Shown piece by piece: positions 1 through 8,800 of a DNA stretch of 18,625 nucleotides. The DNA is from Ophioceras dolichostomum. Lineage: Eukaryota > Ascomycota > Sordariomycetes > Magnaporthales > Ophioceraceae. A model generated the notes under the pieces. That model was not told the origin of the DNA. It was given only the letters and a program-made list of their open reading frames with translations, and searched no databases. The stretch spans positions 1 through 18,625 of the forward strand of contig PYST01000529.1 of NCBI GenBank assembly GCA_003049485.1, written 5' to 3'. A program made the position numbers and the translations under genes. How positions within the stretch are numbered: the stretch's first letter is position 1; every line of letters starts with the position of its first letter.

Positions 1-20
1 CGGGGGGGCGGGGGGGCGGC
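1..20 (+). repeat. G-run at window edge, possible G-quadruplex
   Basis: Two runs of seven G separated by a single C, then CGG. Each run can be split into two G3 tracts, so four tracts with one-base loops are possible, which is the minimal pattern for an intramolecular quadruplex. It may equally be a low-complexity tract where an assembly piece begins. Confidence 0.3.
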
Positions 21-802
21 CGACTGGCCGCGGACCCGGATCCAACTTTCTCTGGGGACGAATAGTTCGGACGCTGGATTCTGGAGAGGAGACAAAGAGA
101 GACGGCCGCTGCCGGTGGCCCGCCCCTTCCTCTCACCTACCTATTCAGCTTGCTCGTCTCGTCTCGTCGACTCAAGGGCTGAAAGGCCCCCTCGAGCTCG
201 GCCAGCCGACTGGGCCCGCCACACCAGCCCAGACTTTAGACTCATCGATCATCAGAGAACCAGAACCAGGTTGGTTGGTGGTCGGAGATGTGCAAAGTCG
301 GCTAGGTAGGCCACTTGACCAACCTTCGTCGTCCAACCCACATCTCATCATCTCATCTTTTTTCCCTTCTTTCGTTTCCGTCCCCCGCCGACGCGCGCGG
401 CCAGATTGGGAATGGGAAGAAACGAAAAACAAACTTGTTTCGTTTGCGGGGAAAGAATGGCTTCTGTGCCGTACTAGGCGACCACAGGCGGGGGCCAGTC
501 GTCGTCGTCGTCATGTGGAAAAGGATTTAAGGAAGAGCAAAGGGAGATAAATGGCTTGTTTGTTAGGTTGACGGTTGAAGTTAGCGTGATTTTCCGAGCA
601 TGCATGTTTGGAGCTCCAAAGCTGTGTTCAACTAACTCACTTGACGTTTTACTACTACCTTGCCCATTGTAGGGTAATAATTGAGACAAAAGTCAGCGTC
701 GAGGCCTTTCGGGAGATAATTTGAAAACGGTGAATTAAGAGAGGGGGGAAAACCTCCGATCGAAACTTCAGACGATGGGGCTTCGGCCACGAACCAACCA
801 GG

Positions 803-918
803 CTGTCAGCGACCTGACAGTCTAAGTCAAGGCCCTGTGTGACCTGACAGCAGCCCTTGCCGCACACAGGCTTCAAACTTCAGACTAACATCAGCAAGCA
901 CCCCTGTGTCGCTGTCAG
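803..918. repeat. Cluster of CTGTCAG/CTGACAG heptamers with inverted repeats
   Basis: CTGTCAG occurs at 803-809 and 912-918, and its exact reverse complement CTGACAG at 814-820 and 844-850. The first pair forms a 7-bp stem with a 4-nt loop. A separate 8-bp inverted repeat, CCTGTGTG at 834-841 and CACACAGG at 863-870, encloses the third heptamer. No gene lies near enough to assign a role. Confidence 0.5.
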
Positions 919-2061
919 CTCTCACAGATCTTAGAAATACGTAGGTAACCAACTGTTTGTTAATTGACACCAGGAATCGGATTATGCTCGCATTCAGTCT
1001 AGTCTACTCTACCCTAGAGTACCAGCAATTCCAAAAGCCCGCGAGGCTGGGTGGTAGGTAGGTTCCTGGCTGGCAGTTCGCGGCCACAGGAACATGCTCT
1101 TATTAGTCACATCACCTTACTCTCCGTGTCGCTAAAACCTCGCCGCAACTGGCAGAGTCACCTACCACCAGTCGTGACTCCTACCATCGTCTAACCATAA
1201 AACATCCAAAAAGCTCTCCCACGCCCAAAAGAGTCGCTACCGTGTGATCCTGGCATTTTATGTCCAGATGCGGATAGCCAGCATTTGTAGCCCTGCTCAC
1301 TGCCACCCAACTCGCCAACTCGCCGTCTAGCCGAAGCCGAAGCCAACAGTGAACTCAGACAGAGATCTAGCCGTCGCTAGGAGAGAGTTCCGCATTCCAG
1401 GGGTTAGGTCTGGAAGCAGAAATACCCGAGAGGCGCGGTAGAAGACGCGAAACTGAGTGAACAACAGTCCATTGCTCGGGTCTATCTGCTCTCCGAGCAA
1501 ATTTATTAGCCATTAATTATGAGGCCGCAACCAGCTTTTGTTTGTTGTTGCTCCTGCTCCGTCTCCTATCTATATATCTGCTGTTAGTTCTAGGTAGGTA
1601 GTGTCGTATCTGTACATTAGGAAAATCGAATTGAAAAATGCCTTCGTGACTGACGCCTCCTCTCGTTGGGTCGGCTCGTCTCCGTCGACGCGACACCCAC
1701 TGCCTACCTATGCATTATGCCACGCCGTCTGAGCTGTCGCCCTCTTTCCCACGAGAGACCTGGGAATGTCCTGCGATGTCTTGGTCCACCTCCGTACCTA
1801 CCCAAGCAAGATGCCTACCCATCCGCTTATAGGTAGGTAGGTAGCTCGGCCAACGCTATCCTCATCCGTCAGACTCAGGTCTGGAACCAACCCAACTTCT
1901 TCGACCAAAAAGAACGCCAAGAATATTGAGTGACGGAAGGTTCCTGAGGCCGCCACCACAACCACCACCGTGGCCAACCCCCAAGGACAGGCATAAACAT
2001 TCCCTACCAGCCCCAGTCCCAGCAGAGCGCGGGGAAACCTTGTTCTCAAGTTTGAGGTAGG

Positions 2062-2071
2062 TAGGTACCTA
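2062..2071. repeat. TAGGTACCTA palindrome, copy 1 (3' of LCB1)
   Basis: Perfect 10-bp palindrome extended to the left by GGTAG units, 20 nt beyond the LCB1 stop codon and so probably inside its 3' UTR. An identical palindrome lies upstream of LCB1 at 4621-4630. Related TAGG runs occur at about 1050-1063, 1592-1602 and 1831-1843. Confidence 0.6.
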
Positions 2072-2091
2072 GTTACCATCGTTCCATCTCC

Positions 2092-4098
2092 TTAAGGAGC
2101 CGCGGCCGGGGCCAGCTGCTTGGCATTGCTCTTCATGACCTTGGTGATGGCGTGACGGATCGTGACCCCGGCCCTCTCGATGTCCTTCTTCGACAGGGCC
2201 GAGGTGATGCATACCTTGAGGGCCGGGCTCGGCTTCCACGACTCCTTGGGTCCGATGGCGGCGATGACGGGCGCGGTCTTGAGGCGGGTGATCATTACTC
2301 CGTTCGCCAAGCACTTTTTTTTGGGTCACTCAGTTAGCAAAATTCTTCCAAAATGCGAAAAAAAATTCAAATCAAATAAATGGTGAAAGGAGCTCTAAAT
2401 TCGCCGGCGGCTGCAACGATGGCTTGTGGCTTACCTCCTCAACACACTCTTGCAGCAGACGCTGCTGATCGTCCATAGTAAGACGCCTCGACTTGACCAC
2501 GTCGGGCTTCAGCACGAGCAGCATCACGGGGTTCTCAGGCGAGCTGGTGCACACGACCCAGTCGCTCCGGGGGTCGAGCTGGGCGCGCATGGCGCGGATG
2601 TTCTCGCGGCACTGCAGCAGGATGTCCGGGTTGGACTGGAGCAGGTTCAGCGTCTCGCTGGCCGTGACGGCCATCATGGCAGGTAAGGCCGCCGAGAAGG
2701 TGTAGGCCGTCGACGACACGCGCTGGTGCTCCACGACGTCCCGCGCGGCGGCGCAGAACCCTCCCCCGGCGCACAGCGGCCCCGCGAGCGACCCCACGAT
2801 CATGTCGACCTGGGACGGGTCCACGTTCTGCGCCTCGGTGACCCCCCGCCCCGTGCGGCCCAGGACGCCGAACGAGCACGTCTCGTCCAGCAGCACGCGG
2901 AACTTGTACTTCTCCTTCAGCTCGATCAGCCTCGGCAGGTCGACGCAGTCGCCCAGCAGCTCCGACAGCCCCTCGACCACGACGAAGCGGCGCGTCAGCT
3001 TCTTCTGCTTAGCCTGCTCCTCTACGACCTTGTGCATCAGCGACTCCAGCTCGTCCATGTCGCCGTGGTTGAACCAGCGCACGTTGCTGCGCGAGAGCTC
3101 GAGACCCTTGCGGATGGAGAAGTTGGAGGTGCGGTCGGCTAGGATGACGTCGCCGCGCTTGCAGAAGGACGGAATGATGCTCGTGGCGGCCGAGAAGGCG
3201 TTGGCGTAGACGATGCAGCCCTCGGTCCCGATGTAGGCGGCGATATCGGCTTCCGTCTTCATATGGACGTCCTGGGTGCCGTAGAACTGGGGAGGGCCGC
3301 AGGGGCCCACGCCGTAGGTCCGGAGCGTCTGGATCGCCTTCTCCTTGATTTGCTCGTTCGCGTTGAAGTTGTAGAAGTTGTACGATGCCAGGTTCGTCAC
3401 CGTGCGCCCGCTCGCTAGCTTGGCCTTGGGTCCGGTCGGTCTATGCTCCCGAAGAGAAATAAAAAGGATCATGGGTTAGTAAAGACGGGGCCTAAAATGC
3501 TCAAGCTGGAAGAAGCAAGGGGAGATCTCGGTTGTTGTCCATACCCTACAATGACAGGTAGCTTCTCCATTTCCGCTTCTTCCAGCGTCGACTGGGGAGC
3601 AACCAACGGCTCGGGAGTCCATTCATCGACCAATTCGTCGATTTCCTAACGTGTAGATAAGCAGACACTCGTGTATTAGCACCATCATGGATGTTCGCCA
3701 TGCCAGAGCCGCCGCCTATTTGCACCCTTCCGACTCTTTCAAGGGAATTCGCGATCTATCACCAAAAGACGACCAGCGACTTTCCCGTTCCCGTCCCCTC
3801 CCTTCCGCTCCCCTCTCACTCTCTTCGTCTCCTTGGTCCGGGGAGGGGGGGGGGAATCTCGACGTACATCTTCGCGCAACTTGATAAAATTCGTCTTGTG
3901 AGTCGAGTAAGACGGCGCCAGGAGGTATCGGATGAAGAACACGACCAGGATCAACTCGATGGCGGACCGCATCGGATCGTTCTGGTAGCTCGACTGCACA
4001 TATCGTATCAGGACGGCCGAGCCGGGAACCTTTTGAAAGGCGTGGGACGCCTCGTTCATCCAGGCCGTCATTTGGCCTTGCATCTCGTGGAGATCCAT
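2092..4098 (-). CDS. LCB1: Serine palmitoyltransferase subunit 1 (LCB1 type)
   Basis: This is the non-catalytic partner of LCB2 in the ER enzyme that condenses L-serine with palmitoyl-CoA, the first step of sphingolipid synthesis. Four exons are assembled: 4098-3868, 3645-3545, 3440-2435 and 2313-2092, giving 519 aa, a normal length for fungal LCB1. The joins restore conserved text: LRED/EIDELVDEW at exon 1/2, LPVIVG/PTGPKAK at 2/3 and QECVEE/CLANGV at 3/4. Residues about 45-62 form a membrane segment and the rest is the alpha-oxoamine synthase fold. The segment VGPCGPPQFYG carries the conserved cysteine (about C158) equivalent to the HSAN1-associated Cys of human SPTLC1. After DETCSFG (296-302), the place where catalytic relatives carry the PLP-binding lysine reads GSLAGPLCAGGG, with no lysine, as expected for LCB1. 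The start ATG at 4098 opens the conserved N-terminal exon. FKS1 lies upstream on the same strand. Confidence 0.95.
2314..2434 (-). other. LCB1 intron 3 (121 nt)
   Basis: Donor GTAAGC, branch-like GCTAAC about 20 nt before the acceptor, acceptor AG at 2315-2314. It is phase 0 and joins VEE to CLANGV. The acceptor is preceded by eight A residues instead of a pyrimidine tract, which is unusual. Retention would add a 20-residue tail and stop at 2372, removing the conserved C-terminal 74 residues. Confidence 0.88.
3441..3544 (-). other. LCB1 intron 2 (104 nt)
   Basis: Donor GTATGG, branch ACTAAC, acceptor CATAG. It splits a glycine codon (GG/A) inside the conserved LPVIVGPTGPKAK segment, so the join is well supported. 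Confidence 0.9.
3646..3867 (-). other. LCB1 intron 1 (222 nt)
   Basis: Donor GTACGT, branch-like GCTAAT, acceptor CGTTAG. It is phase 0 and joins KLRED to EIDELVDEW. Next to the donor is a long C-run on the coding strand (a G-run on + at about 3840-3854). It is the longest intron inside a CDS in this window. Confidence 0.9.
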
Positions 4099-4402
4099 GA
4101 TGTCAGAAGGGCAGGACCTAGACCGAAAAAGACGCGGGCAAAAACAAAAAGAAAAGGGACCAAGAAAATTGTATGACGCAGAAAAAAGAACTCGGAAAGC
4201 GCCAATGGCCGAAGAAAAAATGTAGCAATGATGCGTCTAGGAATAGCAGCTCAACAACGTCATCATCAGGGCAGAATCAATTTGCAATTTCAATGAAGCG
4301 CTTTTGCTGGTTATAGGAGATTTGACCGGATAGGTATTGACGTATGGATGTCGGCGGTGAGGGAAGCGATCGTATCGTTCGTTCACTCTTCGCTATCGTT
4401 CA

Positions 4403-4407
4403 ATTGG
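4403..4407 (-). promoter_or_regulatory. Possible CCAAT box upstream of LCB1
   Basis: CCAAT on the - strand, the LCB1 coding strand, about 305 nt upstream of the start codon. A second copy in the opposite orientation sits at 4202-4206, about 104 nt upstream. CCAAT pentamers are bound by the fungal HAP/CBC complex, but a pentamer is common by chance, so this is only a candidate. Confidence 0.25.
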
Positions 4408-4620
4408 TCGCTCCTCCTCCTGCAATGCGATGCGCATTCGGCTCGTTCGTTCGGTCGGTCGCGGTAGTCCGATCCTCCACGGCGGTCAGGGGAAACACCC
4501 CACATGTTTGTCTAACCCCACCCTCATGGTGTGGCTCTATCCTCTTTCAAACTCACTCTCACTCTCAACATCAACATCAACATTAACCAAGCAAAGTCGA
4601 AAACATTGAGTCTCGCCCAG

Positions 4621-4630
4621 TAGGTACCTA
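4621..4630. repeat. TAGGTACCTA palindrome, copy 2 (5' of LCB1)
   Basis: Perfect 10-bp palindrome followed by AGTAGGTAG, about 520 nt upstream of the LCB1 start. It is identical to the copy just past the LCB1 stop at 2062-2071, so the two bracket the gene. I noticed no TAGGTAGG-type run to the right of this point. Confidence 0.6.
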
Positions 4631-5813
4631 AGTAGGTAGTCGTGCAGGCTTGTTTGTATTCTCTTTATAAGATTTACTGACGGCTATTATCTCGAGTTTC
4701 TATTCAATGCCTCTTACCATGGGGGGCCTGGGCCAAAATCATTGACTGTGCGTTGAAGAGTGGTCTCAGAGGCCTCCGTCCACAACGGCGTGCATAGGAT
4801 CCGCTTTCAAAAATCATACCAAGGATCAAGGTGAATCGTTTTTCAAATCAGCGCTCTAAAGTACGTAGATAGATTAATAAATGCATGAAACCATCGTGGG
4901 AAGCAACAGAGTGATAGATAATGCTTCAAAAGTTCCATGCTGTCGAAGCCAAAGGCCGGAACAGAGAGCAGCCGCAACCTTCACCTCTCCACGAAAGAAA
5001 TGATGCTCCACAAATGCAACGAGCGAGCGGAAAGAAAGCAACCAGGGCGTTAAAGAAAAAAAAGAGTGAACGGTTTGTAATTAATTCATCCCTGTCGAAT
5101 ATTTCGTTTCGTTTCAGTCTACCTCCACTGGGTGCAAGAAAAGACCCTGAACGAGGCCTCTCACACCTGCGGTGCTGCCATTCCACTTCCTCCCTAATAA
5201 CCCTCGTGTTTCTTCTGCCTCAGACTCACACTCCCACTCCTCCACATCATCCAGCTCGTTATCAAACAAGGGAATAATAGCGCAAGTCAGTAGAAGGGGT
5301 AAAGAAGATTAAGGGGAGGAGGAGAAGGGCAAAAGAAGTAAAGTAATGCGAGTCACGACGACGCGAATCTATTAAGAGTCCAAGAAGACAAGGGTTGAGA
5401 AAGAGAGGCAGAAACAGGATAAGAAAATAAAAACAGATAGATAAACAGGTTTGTGTCCGTATACCATACCATAATGCTCCGCCCTTTCTCCATGAAGTTG
5501 TGTGTTGTTTGTTGTTCGAGTGGTCGCTACTAAGGGGCATAAGAAAAGTTTCCCAAAAAAAAAAACAGCCAGCCAACCAAAAAAAAGCAACTGCAGAGAA
5601 AGTAAAGTGATGTCAAAGAGGAACTATCATCATCTCCACCACCCATTATTCGAGCACTACCACTGCTACATTCCTCCCGTGCCCGGATATATGGCCACGC
5701 GGACATGGCTCGGCTGGCGGACGGACGGAGAGTCCCGACTGGCAGAGAGAGAATTGAGAAAATTTCGTCCCTCCTCGAAACTCTCTCTAACTCAGAGAAA
5801 TTGAACAAGTCTC

Positions 5814-8800
5814 TTATGATGACCTCGTAGTGGTCGCAGCCGCCGTGGCCTTAAGCTTCGACGCCAGCACGCCGGTGTAGCTAGCGAGGTTCTTGACGCC
5901 AGTCTCGAGCGTGCCCCTAGTGTCGTCGTGGTCCTGGTTGGCCGGCTGGATGAGCTTCATGCTTTCCAGGAAGCCGATCTTGAGCGACGAGAGGTTCTTG
6001 CCGGCGACGACGGGGCCCACGATCAGCGCGACAAAGACCACGAGCAGGACGAAGTAGAGGATGGCGTAGCGGATCACGCGTCTTGTCCTCAGCTTGGACT
6101 GCTTCATGGAGTAGATTGGTGGGCGGATTTGACGGCTATATCGGGGTGGAGGAAAAGTCAGCATACGGTACCGTATGTGTGCAGGAGACGAGGAGGGGAT
6201 GGAGTCTAGGAATGAGAATCTAAGAAAGAATCATACCTAGGGCGCAGCCAGAATAGCATCATCGAGTGCACCTTGTCAATCTGAGGAATGATGACGATGG
6301 GCAACATGAGGAACAGCAGGACGTGGCCGAGCACGAAATCGGCGGCGAACATGCTCAGCTCGGTTATCTTGCACAGGAACTCGCGGGCGGGCTGCGAGAC
6401 CGAGTGCCAGCCCATGGAGTACCACTTGCCGGTCCAGAAGGCAATGTTGGCCTGGTCCGTCTTGAGCTCGCGGGTCAGCGCCAGCGAGACGATCAGCTTG
6501 AGGATGAAACGCTGGATGGCCACGACGGCGATCATGCCCAGGAGGGTGCGGGTGAAGTCGAAGCCCTCGAGGAAGAACATGATCTCGAAGGCGAGCAGCA
6601 GCATGATGACGGCGATGGCGTGGGCGATGGCCGCCAGAACACTGCCGAACTTCTTGCAGCACATGCTCAGAATGGGACCCATGAAGCAGGCCATGGCGAA
6701 CATGACGGCCAGCGTGCCGGCGTTGACAGCGATGGGGGCCAGGGCGACGAGGCCCACACGGATGAGCGAGGCAGTGGCTACGGCCTTCGCGTCCTTCGCC
6801 TTGACGCCCGTTTGCGCGTTGATGAACAGGAACGGGATCACGGTGACGGCCACGAGGAACAGCGGAGCCAGGATCTCGCCCAGGAAGAGGTTGAGGATCG
6901 AGGCGCGGGGCACGTCGGCCGACATCTTGGCAGAGGGGTCGCCCATGACCTTGCGCTTGTAGCCCGTGATGCGCGTGCGAGACAGGCGGCAGTAGCCGAT
7001 CCACGACGACGCGTGCGACCGCGAGTTGCCGCGTGACAGCCAGCGCAGGTAGTCGCGGTAGTCGATGAAGAAGTCGTTCCATGCGAACTGGTGCGGGTTG
7101 TACAAGAAGGGCGAGACGATCAGGGCCAACAGCGTAATCCAGAAGTAGACCAGAGCCGCCTGCCACACGGTCAGCGTGGCGAAGAGGAGCATCATCAGCA
7201 GGCGGGCGCCGAAGTAGATCGAGGGGCCCGCGAAACGGGAGAAGAGCACGCCGAAAGGGATGCGGGCTGTGGCGAAACCACGTCCTGTGCCAATGTAGCG
7301 CGCACCGCCGAAGGTGAGGTCCTGTTGCACCGAGTTCGCATAGATCTGGCACACGAACACCTCGAACAGGGGCGAGAGCGAGGCAATCTGCTTGGCGAGA
7401 CGCGTAACCGCGCGGAAAATGCCACGCTCGAACACCTCCTGGACGATAAGGGGCACGTATGACAGGCAGAGGACGAAGACGATGGACAGCACACTGCGGA
7501 AGACCCAGTCAACCAGAGCGTCCGTGTTCGCGCATCCAGTGGGGAACAGCGAGTCCGTGACGGGCACGTTGCGGTCGTAGATACAGGGGATCGTCTCGTG
7601 CCGCAGGGCGCCCATGTTGATGAGCGTGATCATAAACAGCTGCACCGAAAACATGATGAAGATGTTGTTGATGTGGAAGCCCGGATGCGCGTAGTAGAAC
7701 GACAGGAACCGGTCGAGGGGGAGCTGCGTGCCGAGATAGTAGTACTCGCGAGAAAGCATCTGCTCACCCATACCCGTGCCGATCTTGGTCGTGAAGTTCA
7801 GGATGGAGCCGAAGCCGAGATCACGACCCTTACCGCACTGGTAGTACTCGCAGTGCTTGATACGGCCGCCACGGAGGATCGCGTTCATGCCGGCGTAGAT
7901 GTCTTCGTTCAGGTGTAGACCCTTCTGCGCCTTGGAGACACCACCGCGAGTCGTCATGAAAATACCGTTGAGGAAGTCAGGGTGACCGTAGTGCAGCTTG
8001 CCTCCGATCTGTGCCAGCGTACGCGCGAACAGGGTGCCGAACGTCTGCTCCTTGCCAGCAGCCACGTCACCCAGAATGCCGATGTTCTCAGAGAAAATGT
8101 ACTCGCGGGCACCGAGGATAGCAACAGGGGTCTTGACGACGTTCTTAACACCGGGAGTGTAAGGTGACACGTTGTCCGTCTTCATCTCCTCGAACTCGGC
8201 CAGCACGCTGCGGATCTTCAGACACTCTTCGAGATAATTGTCCTGGTTGGCGTCGATGAGCTGGATGTACTCGCCGCGGTAGAAGATCAAAGCGTGGTTC
8301 TGGTTGTCCGACTTGCCGTCGCCCAGGATGGGGTTGCCGGAGAGCTGGATGCGGAACTTGGGCCGGCGGACACCGTTGTCCATGATCTCGGAGTGGCCAT
8401 CGATCAGTGCCGAGTACAGACGCGGCTCCTCGCCCTCGTTGAGCGGGGCCTCCTCGTCCAGGTAAGCGATCTGCAGATCCGGGTACGCGCGCAGAAGGAA
8501 CTCGGCGTTCTCCATCTCCTCCTTCTTGAACTTGGCGTAGCGTTGCATCGAGATGATCAGCTTGAACTTGCGGCGTGCCATGCGCTCCAGCTCGCGCTCC
8601 AGCTTGTCGGAGTTGCCGCCAAACATTTGGACGACCTCGGGGTTCTCGACGCGGTAGAGCAGCTTGATGGCGCGGCTGTAGTTCATGAAGCCAGACACGG
8701 TACGGTACAGGGTCTGCGACCGGAGCGAGGCCCAGATTCGCGTACGCAGGGTGTACTCAGGCGCCGAAGACTTGAAGCCGATGCAGTAGAAGGGAAGATC

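Larger units (their letters stand above)
1..2091. other. Gene-free spacer downstream of LCB1
   Basis: I see no supportable gene here. The open frames are all under about 95 codons, overlap one another on both strands and resemble no family I know. The stretch holds a G-rich start (1-20), a cluster of CTGTCAG/CTGACAG heptamers (803-918) and several TAGG/CCTA tetranucleotide runs (around 1050, 1590, 1830 and 2055). I saw no tRNA B-box or 5S rRNA sequence when reading by eye. The right end must contain the LCB1 3' UTR, whose length cannot be read from sequence. A distal promoter or an unannotated non-coding transcript cannot be excluded. Confidence 0.6.
4099..5813. other. LCB1 upstream / FKS1 downstream spacer
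   Basis: About 1.7 kb between two same-strand genes, with no supportable ORF. It must hold the FKS1 3' UTR on its right side and the LCB1 promoter and leader on its left. Visible elements are a CATCAA triplicate near 4565-4585, a GTTC/GGTC-rich patch at 4441-4460, a TAGGTACCTA palindrome at 4621-4630 and A-rich tracts at about 5555-5587. A TATAAA-like string on the - strand (4669-4664) is about 570 nt upstream of the LCB1 start, too far to call a TATA box with confidence. Confidence 0.6.

Noticed and set aside
115..876. Small ORFs at the left edge
   Set aside because: All are under 92 codons, overlap each other in several frames and contain simple-sequence runs. There is no evidence of coding.
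6266..7462. Several 100-360-codon frames on both strands inside the FKS1 3' half
   Set aside because: These are shadows of the FKS1 frame in GC-rich coding sequence. The true frame shows conserved membrane spans throughout.
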